Shown one piece after another: positions 45,364-57,986 of a stretch of 64,000 bases of DNA. Origin of the DNA: Ulva prolifera. Its lineage: Eukaryota > Chlorophyta > Ulvophyceae > Ulvales > Ulvaceae. Where the stretch lies: NCBI GenBank assembly GCA_023078555.1, contig CM041196.1, positions 1,426,001-1,490,000 of the forward strand, given 5' to 3'. The first letter of the stretch is position 1. Every line of letters starts with the position of its first letter. The notes beneath the pieces are model-generated. The model saw only the letters and a list, made by a program, of their open reading frames with translations. It had not been told where the DNA came from and made no database searches. The translations under genes and the position numbers were made by a program.

Positions 45364-46050
45364 CACACACAGCCATGGGTGGTGCATATCACACATGTGC
45401 ACATACTGGTGCATTGCAAGCTAGCTAGCACGGGCAGCAACCTAGTCACACTTCGGAAGCAACACACATGCACTAGGGCAGCGTACGCGATCAAATAGTC
45501 ACGAGCATGCAGAGCGTATGCAGAGGAGCATGCCGGGGTTGTCCTGCTTGACCAAGGCCCTGATATATGCGCAGGCGGCGCACACCCGTGATCATCCCAC
45601 TTCACCACGAACACGATGCGCGCCTTGTGGTAGCGTGAGCACGCTCGCGTTTGTCTGTCGTCTAGTCTCAGATCTGAGGTTCGTAGGGCCTGGATATACG
45701 GCGTATCTGCCCGAGATGCAGGGATTCCCGCTATGCTGTTCGGCTGGAGGTGCTGGCAACCTCAGTCTGTTCAAAGCTGGAAACAGCTGCAAGGCATGGC
45801 ACATTCGTGCGCATGCTGCAGACGTCGCCATGCCCGTTTGAGTAATCTCGCCGGCAGACAAACTTGAAATGATGAGATGATAAGCCATGGTGTGCCAGTG
45901 GTAGACCCTTTGCTTGTGTAGCTTGGCATCGTAGCGATTGCGGCCGGTCTGGGAGCGCTTGGAGCGCTGTGCGCGTCGCTGTCTCAGTGTGCATTTGACA
46001 GCTAGGACACACGCCTGTCGACAGCTCTACCTGAAGCAGGCCTGGTCAAC

Positions 46051-46774
46051 ATGACTACGCAGAACGGAGAGAAGAGCCAACATACGCACCACTATCCAAG
46101 CTTACCTTCATTAGAGGATTATGCGTTCTTCAGCGTGGCGGTGCGATGCTGGACTGATCCCCAGGCGATACGCTGTCCGGCCCTGTACATGTTCATCATC
46201 GCTGCCGTGCACTCCCGAGACCGCCTGCCAACAAGGCAAAGCTCTGCAGCCGCTGCTCCAGAGATCGTACACTCAACAATTCATACATCCACATTGCATT
46301 GTTTACCGCAGTCAAAGCTTTGCAGGCAGCCGGATGCCTTATTCACTGTTGACTGCAGCTGGGCATGACCACGAGGACTGCTGACTGATTCGATAGTAAC
46401 AGCACTGCTTGACACTCAGGCAGACAAAACAGCTGCACCCACATACGAACACACGAGATGCTCGTTGCAACCTATTTCCAGTCGGAGCTGTTGTGTACAC
46501 TCGTAATTGCGTGCAGGTCGGCTTTGGGATGCCCTGGACGGCCCTGTCATCAGAGCTGGGCTATCTCAAGACCCTTCATGGACCCACCTTCCTGCTCTAC
46601 CTCAACCTAGCCTCCTGCGCGCCCTGCCTGCCGACGCTCGTCCTGCAGCTCATCTTCGACCAGGGCCACAACCACCGCTTCGGCACGGCCAAGGCGACGA
46701 TGGTGAGGCAGTGCTGCTCGCTGCTGCTGTGCACGCTTTGCACCGCCTCCCTGCCCTTCCTGCCCTGGAACCAG

Positions 46775-46813
<39 letters not shown>

Positions 46814-49383
46814 TTCCTTCTCCGCTGCCACTTATGCAACACACGTCAGCTCTCGTCTCGGCACAACCCGGGCACTTCAGCACAAGAGGATTGCCCCCCT
46901 TGGCCAGGACCTCGTAACAGTTCTCACTTGCGGCCCACGTGGCAGTGCTTGCCATTAGGTGCCCCTGCAGGGTGCTCCTGTAGAAGGCTTCTACCATGTC
47001 GGGGCCGTCGCTCTACAATCGCAATTGTGATTCGCGAAGCCAAGTCAGACTGCCTGCTGCAGTGAAACATTCTTCTCACATGTCACTGCAGTGATGATCA
47101 AGGCGCACCACCAACACTATCGGATTTGACTTCAGACTCATGATCACAACCGTGTTGGGTCGGCATCATCAGATCTGTGCGACGGGCACAGCACTGTGTT
47201 CTCGCGCTTAACGGTACCATGACCCCCCCTCACCCTCCACAAACGGATAGAATCGCTCAACTTGACACATGTGTGATGTTTGGTGACGCAGCCATCCAAG
47301 CCGCTCCGGATCCGAGCGCAGCTCACGTGCAGGAAGCCGGTGCTCCTCGTTGTCGCCGCCATCATCGGCGCCGCTGGCAGCGTGGCCTTTGGCAGCGCAA
47401 GCCAGCTCGTCGCGCGCTTCTCCGCCAAGTGCGGCCAGGCCCTCGCGCTCGGCATCGTCGCCGCGGGCCCCACCGTGCTCCTCCTGCAGGCCCTCCTCCG
47501 CATCACCGCCCACCCCTCCCCCCTCCAGCAGCACCTCTTCTTCCTCCTCGCCGCGCTCGCGCCCCTCAACGCGCTCTTCGCGATCTCCACCCTCGTCCTC
47601 AAGCACTGGGAGGAGCTCCAGGAGGACGCGCACATGCACGCGCACGGCCCGCACATGTCATGGGGACAGGGGACGATCTCCGAGAGCATGCATGAGAGCG
47701 CGGACCACGACTGGGACATCTCGCCGGGGCCGAATCCCCTCGCAGGGACCTCAGGGTTCCATGGCGGCTTGAGGGTGCCCCGGCGGAGCTCCGACTTTGG
47801 CGGCCTGCCGCGGCCGTACAGCGCCGACTTTTGCGGGCTGCCACGGCCGTTCAGCTTTGACTTTGGGGGCTCGCCGATGAGCAGCGCTGCTGCGCCGCTG
47901 CTGCCGGCAACGGACGAGATTGCCGTGATGGACCTGCTGCCGGCGTCGTTTGGGAGCATGCCGGGCATGATGCCGCAGGGCGCGGACGCGATGCTGCTGC
48001 TGCCGGACGCGACCGGTTGTGCGCTCCGAGCCGTGATCTGCTGGCTGGCCGCCATCCCGTCGGCGTGTCTCGTCGGTGATGTCGATGCTGCAGGATTGAG
48101 CAGCCGTAGTCAGCATGGGCTGCACACAGCACTCTGCATGCAACTTCACTCAAGTAATACCAGTTACTCATACTGCAATGGTGCCTACTTGATAAGCGTA
48201 TGACCGATTCACTGTCGATGGTGTAAGCGCAAAACTCCCTACGCCGCAGCAGGTGTGTTTGAAGCAGGTGTGTTTGAAGCGACATATGACCACATGCATG
48301 CACCAGCTGCATTAGAGGTGGCCGTGATGCAGTTGACCACGACCACGAGACGATGACCCTCCGGAGCTGCAGGAGCTGCATGACGACCATCCGTGCCATC
48401 CCGCCCTCCGTCCTCGCGGCCGGCCCCTCCTCGGTCATCGAGTTCGCGGTGCAGCAGGGCCTCTGGTCCGCGGCAAAGGCCGTCGCGCCCCTCGCGCTCA
48501 GCCTCGGCAGCAGCATGGGCGTTACCGTGATGCTGTTCCCGCTGTTCACGGTCGTGCGCTCGTCGGGGCTGCTCGGGAGCATGCTGCCGCAGGCGCTGTT
48601 TGCGGCATGCATGCTGCCGGACATCTTGGGTCGGATGATCGCCCGCTCCGGCGTCCCCTCCCTTGCAATTGTCGAGGTATGCCCAGCTGGCATGTTGGGT
48701 GTCTTATCTAGATTCCTGCCGCGATGCGTGAACTGCATGAACTAGAGAAATTCTAGTAGAGATCGTGACTTGAATTCCCTGTGCGGCTCAAGAACTTAGA
48801 GATTCCAGTCGCCACACCGCTAGCATGATGCCCAATCCTGACGTGTTTCTGTGACGGCGGCAGCCACTCGGGATTCAAACCGTGAGTCATTCCCTCGGAG
48901 GCACTTTCTGGGTCTTACGCTTGGAGTGTACACTGTACATGCGTGGCAACGGCAAGTAATGTGACATGCGACACCGCGGCCACAGGCCCTGCGAAGCACT
49001 GTTTACACAGCCATGCACACCCCTCCAGCCACACACAGGTCAGCAGCGTACGCGATTGTCTCCGGTCAGCACAACTGCAGTGCGGGCTGCAGGTGCTTGC
49101 AGTTGTGAAGTTTGCGTCGCTGGCGCCGGCGCTCGCGTACCTGTGGTTCCCTGCGCGCCTCCTCAGCGACGTCGCCGTCGTCGCCTTCGTCATCGTCCAC
49201 TGGCTGATCAACGGCCTGATCGGCGCGTGGGCGTACATGCTGCTGCCGCAGGCGCTGCCGGACCCGCAGGCGGCCGCGCTCGGCGGCGCCGTCATGAGCA
49301 CCGCCTTCCAGGCCTTCTCCATCTGCGGCCTGATAGCCGCGGTCCTCCTCGAGCACCTCGCCCACCCCCCCATGGCCTCGTGA
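46051..49383 (+). CDS. ENT-like (SLC29) nucleoside transporter, tandem copy 2
   Basis: Second tandem ENT-like gene and the clearest model: exons 46051-46140, 46517-46773, 47333-48015, 48333-48676 and 49093-49383, giving 554 residues. Exon 1 ends LEDYAFFSVA just before gtgcg; exon 2 resumes GFGMPWTALSSELGYLKTL, so TM1 is split by intron 1. Exon 3 carries TM3-TM6 and a loop of about 120 residues rich in Gly/Pro/Ser with a repeated pattern (SSDFGGLPRPY, SADFCGLPRPF, SFDFGGSP). Exon 4 has VMLFPLFTVVRSSGLLGS and MLPDILGRMIA, matching the ENT D..GR motif; exon 5 has the last helices. ENT proteins move nucleosides or nucleobases by facilitated diffusion or proton coupling. Intron 2 starts with a 35-base C run directly after the splice donor. 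Confidence 0.87.
46779..46813. repeat. 35-base poly-C run beside a splice donor
   Basis: An unbroken run of 35 C begins six bases into intron 2 of ENT copy 2 (donor CA|gtgtg). The other two copies have no such run at this place, so it arose after the duplications. Confidence 0.92.
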
Positions 49384-51857
49384 CTCGGAGCGCCCCCATG
49401 GCCACAGTGGCCATCGGTGGCTGCGCCGTAGCGTCCCTGAGAAATAAGTTCGTACGCGCGTTGCATGGCCGTACGGGAAGCATATGCATGGAGGCACGAT
49501 CACCGTAGGTACGCCGGATGAAGACTCTCGGAGCTGCCATCATGGCGCCGTGGCTGCTGTTTGCCTCGCCGCACCTCAATACGCGTTTTCTCTGCGTTTT
49601 GCAAGAGCTGCCACAGCTGCCGGCGGACCTGATGTGAGGGTCCTGTCCTGTTATGGGAACAATTGGAGCTTGAGCTTACGTCAATATGACATTTGCAAGA
49701 CAAACCGGTCAGGACGAATATATCCAGACATCCAGGTATTTTCACCTTGGGTGACCTTTGACCCGAGGGTGCGGGCGTGTGTCTGTGGGTCGTGGGTGAT
49801 AGCGGGGGACTGAGCTCGCCTGCACATGCATGCGGGCCCCGGGCCCAAGTGCGCCCGGTCTGTGCCCGCATGTGAGACGCTCGGAGGGCTGCCGTGGCCG
49901 CGTCTGAGGGGGGCGCCAGTGGCCGCGCTCGCCGTGAGAGGGCCGCAGCAGCCGCGTCTGGGAGGCTGCAGTGGCGACATGTGATCGGCCTGCAGGTGCC
50001 ACGGCCAGTAGCTGTAGTGGCTGCGTGTGAGCCGTAGCGGCTCGCAGTGGCCTCGTGTGTGGCCACGCCGAGGGCAAATTATGATGATTTGCTTCACGCA
50101 GCTAGCTCGGGCTAGCTCCAGCTGCAGCTAAGGTGTATTTATAGCTGGCTTGGTCACGAGCGGGCCCCGGGGTGCCAAGCCTCTACAGCCTGGCAGCTGC
50201 CAGTGGAGCTATGGTATACATAGACGTCTCGACACTGTTCATGGCATGAACTTGGGAGGTTGCTTTGGGGTGTTGTGGTGGCTGCGCCAGAGCGCTGCGC
50301 GTGCAGGCCCGGGGCCATCTCCACAGCACACTTAAGCTTCATGTGTATAGACCAGTAGCATGGGGTCAGTGCTAGTTGAGAGTATTTGATTCCGAGTCGC
50401 TCAGGGGCTGTGTAGGTTTCGGTCAGCAGGGCAAGTGGTGCCGGCTGTGGTGCGACAGCTCGACACACAGAGAAGTTTTGAATTTGTTAGGGAAGCTGCA
50501 GCGGGCTAGCGGCGGTTCTAGGGAGACAACTTTCGTAGCATCTTTCTTTCTGCTTTGCATACTATACACTAGCTACTAGTAGGTGCACCTGTGCCGGTGC
50601 CTCGCTCCATGATTCATGTACTGAATCGTAGAATCGTCCGCTCGAGGGTTCCCAGCTGTGAATCAGTGATAGTACTATGACACTGGTCAATACCCTACCT
50701 CTGAAATCTTGCGCTGCAGCTGCCCCACTGGATCAACGTCGGGGAAAGGCCATTCGAGCTGATCAATTATGCCACTCATGCACATTGCAATGCCAATGTC
50801 GGAAGCTGATCTGCGATGTGCGATCGAACGCACATTGCAGCCGCTTTGAAATGTGTGCATGTCGCAATGCCCACCTAGAGTTGATATACGCCCCGACGGC
50901 CTATGGGCATTGAGAATGAGGGGCATCTGCTCCGAGCCGTGAACAGCCGTTTGTGGCCTCAGTGCCGTGACCGCCAGCCTACACAACATGCATGCATGGT
51001 CCGATGTGGTCCCACCTAGGCCTGCTACTAGCAGCACACCCCACCTGATTGGTGTGGTGGCCTCTGAAGTGACCCAACCTGCCCACATCTGTCGCTATGT
51101 GTACAAAACCTGTTGGCCGCTGCGTGCTGTGGCAGCGATGTTGTGCCTGCTGCGTCGCTGTAGCGGATCCGTGGACGCGCGTTGCCTGTCGGTGAGTGCC
51201 TCTGCAGTGCATGTGCTGACGATGGCATGGTCCCAGGAATCCACACGTTGCAACATGTTCCAAGTGATTTGTGTGCTGCTAGGAAATGATGGAGAGGCGG
51301 GCTGCACCGCAGCAACTGAAGCGCAGTGTCAAGGCACACGACGTTTACCGGTGGCCACCCTTCGCAGAACCAGGCAAGCCACCCGGCCGGTGATCCGGAT
51401 CACCGTAAGCCACTGGCACCCGGTCGGTAGGGCTAGCCACGCAAAACCGCCGTGTGGGTGGCTGCTTGCGTGTGGGTGCTTTACCAGTTGAAGGTCAAAG
51501 AAAGGATGCACGTGTGTGGAGGTGCTGGATCCAGAGTTTGCGGGTTCAGGCCGGTAGTCTTGATGCGGATCGATGAATCACATGTGCATGCATGTGGCAC
51601 CCAATCCCTATGACCTTGTAACTACACCGCACCCAGAGGTCGCTGTAGCTTCGGCGTGCACGCTGCATCTGCACACGGGCACCGCAACCAGGTGGCGTTG
51701 GTGCTTGGACGTGCATGCGTCGTTCGTTGATGGAATGTGCCACATGCGACTTTAGGCTGCAGCTTCCTTCAGGCACCTGTCCCGGCGGCTGTGCTCCTTG
51801 TAGCCACTGATCTGTTGCCACGCGCTGCACGCGCGGCATAAGCATGACACGCGCTTG

Positions 51858-51877
51858 CGAATCGCGATCGCGATTCG
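51858..51877. repeat. 20-bp perfect palindrome
   Basis: cgaatcgcgatcgcgattcg reads the same on both strands. It lies about 35 bp before the TATA-bearing duplication. Confidence 0.9.
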
Positions 51878-51911
51878 AATCGCCGCGCGCGCCAGTTCGA
51901 AGATGTGTGCC

Positions 51912-52088
51912 TACCCTACGTGGCTATGAAAAGCATCTTGTTTGAATCCATGGCCTGGAGTCAGGCTGGGGCATATATAAGAAGGCGGAACCGTGCCTAC
52001 GTAGGGGTACCCTACGTGGCTATGAAAAGCATCTTGTTTGAATCCATGGCCTGGAGTCAGGCTGGGGCATATATAAGAAGGCGGAACC
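51912..52088 (+). repeat. 96-bp tandem duplication carrying a TATA-like box
   Basis: Two copies spaced 96 bp apart (starting 51912 and 52008) are identical over their first 81 bp. Each contains gcatatataagaaggcgg, a good match to a TATA box (tatataa at 51974 and 52070). If functional, this is a duplicated core promoter for a plus-strand transcript starting near 52100, but I see no clear gene or structural RNA there. Confidence 0.75.
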
Positions 52089-53172
52089 TCCCCCCAACCG
52101 TGAACTACCGGTGCATGGGCCGCCACCCTGGCCTTGCAATTGCATGTATAGGAGTTGTGCGGTACAACTTGTACCGCATGTGCACGTGCACAAACGCTTA
52201 TCCTCACCGATGTATCGCTGTTCGAGCTCTGCTACCGCGAATTCGAAGTCACCGGCCGGTACCAATTGTCTGCGCATGCAGCGACGTCGCTGACCGACCT
52301 GACGGTGACACCGGCAAAAGCGTGTGCAGACTTGCTGTCGCGGGATGTCGGCTGGGTGACTCGCGCAGGAAGTTGATGAATCGCGACGCATATCGTATCG
52401 AGAGGGCAGCCACACGAACTCGACGCGTGGGTGCTGCTGGCCGCAGCTTTACGCGGTAGAATATCTGGTCTGCACCCTGCAGGGTCACGTGCGCGGCAGC
52501 GTGTAGTCAGGGTACATGCTATGATATGCCGCCGCACACTTTACAGCGCCCCCGTCATGTACCCTTGACTACGTACACAGTCTCCCAGCTTGCACGTGTG
52601 GACGTGACCAACTGCATCCAGTCACCCCCAATTGCGCTTGCGCCAGGCGTTCGCCTGCTCGAGAATTGATCAATTCGCGTACACCGCCGAGCCGCGGCGA
52701 AATCGGCGACTTCTGAGACGGAATTTCAGCGTACACCTCCATGGATGCCAGCGCATCTGCCGCAATGGCTACAGAACGTGAGCCGATAGCTTGAATCTCT
52801 CTACACTCAGACCTCAGTTGCAATTGCACAGGTGCAGTCGCCGATATCGCTACAGTCGGAGCTCGGCGCGCCGCGGCGAGCCGACGTCTGCACGGCTTGC
52901 TATGGCCCATATGCATGCCACACGGCCAAGTTTATACGTGGCCCAATTGCCCTGGGGCGCTCCGCCTGGCCGCGGCGAGTTGTAGCCGTGCCGCACGCGT
53001 ACGTATAGCAGCGTGCTCGTGCACCGCACTCACCACATCGTCAGCACTCCCTCCCCCGGCATACACTGATCCATTCTCTGTAGCGGGTAAGGCTGTCGTG
53101 CAGCGCTGGTCACAGGTGGAGGACGTGTATGCCGGACAGTAGAAGCCCCTCGACGAGCTCGTCCCATACGAC

Positions 53173-56100
53173 TTGGCTACAACTAACCCCGCGAGAACTG
53201 ATCGACGATACAGACGAGCTGCAGACGGAAGCATGGCCACGCCGAGGAGTGACACGAAGGAGCTTTCGACGTCAATATGGCAGAAGCTTGGTAGCAGGCT
53301 GCCGACGCTGGAAGACTATGCCTTTTTCAGTCTCGCAGTGCGCTCTTGCAATTGCTCATGAGCGCTTGTTGTCGGTCGCAACGTCACGGTATGTGCCGAA
53401 GCTCGGACGCAACAGCACCTGCTGCCTCGAAAATGCCACAGCAAGTGTCTCGAAGTATATACTATGCTTAGATATACGGCTGTTTGAACACGCCCATGAT
53501 TCGGACTCGCGTCCCCGGAGACGGCATGCTCATGCCAGCTCGAGTTGAGTCTTCAGACATCTGCGCGCCCTCCACCTGCGCGCCTTCCTGACGCCCCAGC
53601 GCCGTCAACAGCTTTTGAGATATTACGTCTCTTTCGTGAAAGAGCTGCGCGCGTTTTGCACGCTGATTGTGTTGCTGCTGGTGGTCTAGCTGCTGGCGCT
53701 CAACTCACATGACCTCGAGATGACACATGAGGCCGGTCCCTGATGACTGTTCCGCATCTGCGTGCGCCAACTTTGCACATCGCGATGCAAAGCATGATGT
53801 ACTGTCGTCTCCTGGGGAAGAGCTGTTCCCCAAGGTTGATACAGAGATTCCATGCCCCAGCCTTCACCTTATCGACTATGCAAACAATCCTTGTACAATC
53901 CTTGTACATGTGTTGCAGCATGTGCAGCGCACAGTCACTCTGATCAGTGTCCTCATGGGCTGCCTCACCTGCCCAGCCTGTGCACTGCTTGTATGACACA
54001 TGCTATGCAGTATGCATGTGATGCTGCCAGTACTGTTGCACAGCACTGGAGCTGTTGCCACTGTACATGTGTTACTCATGTCAGCTCGAGCAGCATCAGT
54101 AGAGCAGCATCAGTACCGCATCAATACACCGGTACTGATGCTAGGCTGTACCTACCAGCTGTATACCTTGGGTGCCACCTGTGGCGTTCCGGCCCATATG
54201 GGCCCAGGACCGGAGTGCCATCTTTTGTAGTGGTGATGCTGGCCCGGGCGTCTCATTTGTGGACTTTCCTGAGTGACTACTGTGCCTGCATGGCTATTGT
54301 GTTTGCGATACGAGCAAGTAATTATAAGCCTGACTATAGTATACTGCTGAGGGGACCGTCCCCTAGTGACTATAGCTGTGTATAAGCTTCGGGACTCTGA
54401 TGTTACATGTATACAAGGGCCCGGGCACGAGGACAGAATACTGCATATGTACATGTATGGAAGTGCCAGCATGTTGCCCTAACACGCCTTGTAACTTCGA
54501 AGCCTCAGTCTGTTCAAGCAGTCGGAAGTGTTAACGTCGGCAGCGGTCCACTGGTAGTACTGCTGTCGCGCGGGGAGCCTTCCGCCACATTCTTCGTGTA
54601 CACAACTTGCTGCCCCATGCTTGCTCACAGTCCTACTTCGATTCGCTTCTTGACGTGAAACAAGCGGTCGCGATGATTATATCGCTGCTGGCAGAGCTCA
54701 TATGAGGTCAATCATATGGGGTCGGTGATCATGCATGATCACCGACCCCGCTGCTTCCTCGGCGATCTGTCTCTAGCCCAGCCCAAATTTGAAGTTTGAG
54801 ACGAGGTGCTGTCATCAAGCATGCAGAATAGATCGCACCCCCTATATGTTGATAAATACAAAATTTCCAATCATGGAATTATTCCTTGTGATCGAGCCAC
54901 TCGAGGCGGCCCGATGACCCATCGCCGCTGAACGCCACAGCAGGCACGCATGTGCAGGTCGGCTTTGACATGCCGTGGACGGCACTGTCGTCGGAGCTCG
55001 GCTTCCTGAAGCTCCTACACGGTCCCGAGTTCCTGCTGCACCTCAACTTTGCCTCCTGCGCGCCCTGCCTGCCGACGCTCATCCTGCAGCTAATCTTCGA
55101 CCAAGGCCACAATCACCGCTTTGGCACGGCGCGCGCGACTTTGGTCCGGCAGTGCTGCTCGCTGCTGCTCTGCACGCTGTGCTGCGCCTCCCTGCCCTTC
55201 CTGCCCTGGTCCCAGTGCGCCCCGGCCATGCCACGCTGCCCATGCATGCGCAATGTAGACCCTAGGCCTGAAAAGCTGAGCTGAATTGTACATGCCAGCC
55301 AAATAGGTCCTGATGTAGATGTGGGGTATACACACATATGCGATTCCGCCACGTGCACCTGCCGTTGCACCTGCCGATCCAATCGTGGCTACTGCCACAC
55401 CCCGCCCACAATAAAGGTGTCTAGATCTGTCTAATGCTTCACCGCCACACTCATGCATGGTGAGCCAGACTCTACCGCATCAGCCCGACACGTGTTCTTG
55501 TTCGCGGGTGCAGGAAGCCGGTGCTGCTCGCGATCGGCGCGCTCATCGGCACCGCCGGCAGCGTGGCCTTCGGCAGCACTAGCCAGCTCGTCGCGCGCTT
55601 CCCGGCGCAGTGCGGCCAGGCCCTCGCGCTCGGCATCGTCGCCGGGGGGCCCACCGTGCTCCTCCTGCAGGCCCTCCTCCGCATCGGCGCCCACCCCTCC
55701 GCCCTCCAGCAGAAGGTCTTCTTCATCATCACCGCCCTCGCGCCCCTCAACGCCCTCGTCGCCGTCATCTTGCTGCTCCGCAAGCACTGGAAGGAGCTGC
55801 AGAAGGATCAGGGCGGCGGCATGAACGCGGGCCATGTGGGGTCGGCGGCGCCGTGGGAGCGGCCGTCGATGGACCACCTGTCGATAACGGATAGCCTGTT
55901 GGAGGGTGGCGAGTGGGAGAATCTAGAGGATGCGGAGGAGGAGGCGCTGCTGCCGGCGGCGACGCACGAAGAGGTGACCCTGCGTGATCTCATCCCCGCC
56001 GCGTTTGCCAACATCCCGCCGATGATGCAGCACGGCGCGGAGGCCGTGCTGATGCACCCTGACGCGATCCACCGCGACGGTGCGTTTAGATCTGATAGCT

Positions 56101-57335
56101 GCCAAATGCAGCCGCATCGCATGCGACATGCAAAGATCTTGATGCAAATGTGAACTTTGGCAAAAGCAAGCGCCAGCAAAACTCCCGAACCACCAAAATC
56201 TCATCCCAAAACTGATTGAAAAGTGGCCCAGGCAAATACCAGCGACGCGTGCGCAGGTGACTGCGACGCGATGACGGTGCGCAGCGTCGCGATGACGGTG
56301 CCGACGATCCCGCCCTCGGTGCTCGCGGGCGGCCCCGCCTCCATCATCGAGTTTGCGGTGCAGAACGGCCTGTGGGCCGCGACCAAGACGGTCGCGCCGC
56401 TCGCGCTCAGCCTCGGCAGCAGCGTCGGCGTCACCGTGATGCTGTTCCCGCTGTTCACGGTCGTGCGGTCGTCGGGGCTGCTCGGGAGCATGCTGCCGCA
56501 GGCGCTGTTCGCAGCATGCATGCTGCCGGACATCCTCGGCCGGGTGCTCGCCCGCTCCAGCCTACCCTCCCTCGCCACCGTCGAGGTACGAATCCCCTCC
56601 TCAGCGATACCGTTCTGTGTCGCCCGCCGCTGCTCTGCAAGCGCACCTGTTTCACCGAGTGCGGCTGACGTACCTGTGGTATGGTGTCGCGATTGTGACC
56701 GATTACCCACCCGCAATTTGCCTGTGCGGACGCCCTGGAGGCGCAGTACTCGGCTCGAGCATGGGAACATCAAACCTGCCTTCTATCGCCACTTAGTCTG
56801 CGAATGAGCAGACACACGAGCTGTCACTGTCCCAAGAGGATACGGGTAGGCGCATCGAGATGCACTTTGCTTTGCACAAGCACTGCATCGCTTGTTGGCC
56901 GCAGCCGTCCGCTCGGCCTACAGCTACGCCGCTCGGCGCGACTACATTAACAACAAACACACACATGCATGCAGAGATCGATGAAACATGACCCGCCTGG
57001 AAAACCCGGCGCCCCAGCGCGTGCTCGCTCGTATGCAGGTCCTCGCAGCGGTGAAGTTTGCATCCCTCCTGCCGGCGCTCGCGTACCTGTGGTTCCCGGC
57101 GCGCCTCCTCAGCGACGTCGCCGTCGTCGCCTTCGTCATCGTCCACTGGCTGCTCAACGGCCTCATCGGCGCGTGGGCGTACATGCTGCTGCCGCAGGCG
57201 CTGCCGGACCCGCAGGCGGCCGCGCTCGGCGGCGCCGTCATGAGCACCGCCTTCCAAGCCTTCTCCATCTCGGGCCTCGGCCTCGCGCTCCTCCTCGAGC
57301 ACGTCGCGCGGCCCCCGACGGAGCTCCTCCCGTGA
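53173..57335 (+). CDS. ENT-like (SLC29) nucleoside transporter, tandem copy 3
   Basis: Third tandem ENT-like gene. Exons 53173-53337 (or from the inner ATG at 53233), 54958-55214, 55514-56079, 56257-56585 and 57039-57335, with the same phases as the other copies; 537 or 517 residues. Exon 1 ends LPTLEDYAFFSLA, matching copy 2, which supports its distance of 1.6 kb from exon 2. Exon 2 (257 bp in all three copies) has MPWTALSSELGFLKLL; exon 3 ends in an acidic loop (EWENLEDAEEEALLPAA); exon 4 has IPPSVLAGGPASIIEFAVQ, VMLFPLFTVV and DILGRVLARS; exon 5 has LIGAWAYMLLPQALPDP. Copies 2 and 3 are more alike than either is to copy 1. Intron 1 holds a 32-bp perfect palindrome. Confidence 0.86.
54718..54749. 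repeat. 32-bp perfect palindrome
   Basis: The two 16-base halves (ggggtcggtgatcatg and its exact reverse complement) abut with no spacer. It lies in intron 1 of ENT copy 3, about 210 bp before exon 2. Confidence 0.92.
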
Positions 57336-57943
57336 ACACCCCTCCGAGGGGATGACAACTCAATAATCCCCAAACCTTTGCAGCTTTTGGGCACTTTTCT
57401 ATCAGCCGGCGGCGGTGATGTTTGGCTGGCATGCGCACGTGCTGTCTCGCCACATCACCGCAGCGCCAGCGCATGCATGTGCTATATTTCGATGTACGTG
57501 CCGGCCCGGAAGTGGCGTGAGCGACCACGAGGTCACATCCTGGGGTGCGGGTACGCAGGGGGGTGCGTGCGCCTGCAGCCTGCCTCGGCATGTGAGTGAC
57601 GCCGGTGTGTGAAGCCTGCCAGCGGAGCATGTCCAGATGCTTCGGGCTCTTCGGGTGGGGTGCCCGGCTGCGGCAGCTCGAGCAGCCGGCGCAGTGCCCG
57701 TGTGCCACCGCACATGCCGTCTGGCTGTGGGCCCGGGGCTGGGATCATCATGCATGCGATGGGAGTGCGGCAGCGCTCGCCGCAGCCTGCGCTGTGATGT
57801 GCGGGCGGCCACTGTGCTGTGCTGAGCATGGGTGATATATGCATGATGAGCATGCATATGGGCGCAACACAGGGGCCGGGCCGGCTAGCCTAGCTGAGGT
57901 CATGCATGCCAGGAGCAGCTGGACCTCGAATGCATGCAGCTGT

Positions 57944-57981
57944 CGTTGGGGCGCCATTCAGCGCTGAATGGCGCCCCAACG
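57944..57981. repeat. 38-bp perfect palindrome
   Basis: Arms cgttggggcgccattcagc and its exact reverse complement abut without a spacer. Only five bases separate it from a second perfect palindrome at 57987-58016. Confidence 0.92.
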
Positions 57982-57986
57982 GCGCC

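Larger units (their letters stand above)
42907..46050. other. Long spacer between ENT copies 1 and 2
   Basis: About 3.1 kb with no complete gene. It holds a (TG)11 run, a 22-base G run, a 34-bp direct repeat, a 318-bp insert with target duplications (listed separately) and one GC-rich exon-like segment near 43452-43650 (plus; SGSHSSSDDDLLRVARKSRR). That segment sits after a good acceptor (gcgaaatgcag) but has no partner exon that I can find. Confidence 0.45.
49384..53172. other. Long spacer between ENT copies 2 and 3
   Basis: About 3.8 kb without a recognisable gene. It includes GC-rich low-complexity sequence (49800-50050), a 96-bp tandem duplication carrying a TATA-like box (51912-52088) and a 20-bp perfect palindrome (51858-51877). 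A plus-strand frame after the duplication (52190-52376; FELCYREFEVTGRYQLSAHA) is mildly protein-like, but I could not support a gene. Confidence 0.45.

Noticed and set aside
45001-45428. G/T-rich ORFs of 92-154 codons (Trp/Cys/Gly-rich)
   Set aside because: The composition is explained by the strand-biased 318-bp retrotransposed insert; no domain, and repeats flank the insert rather than a gene.
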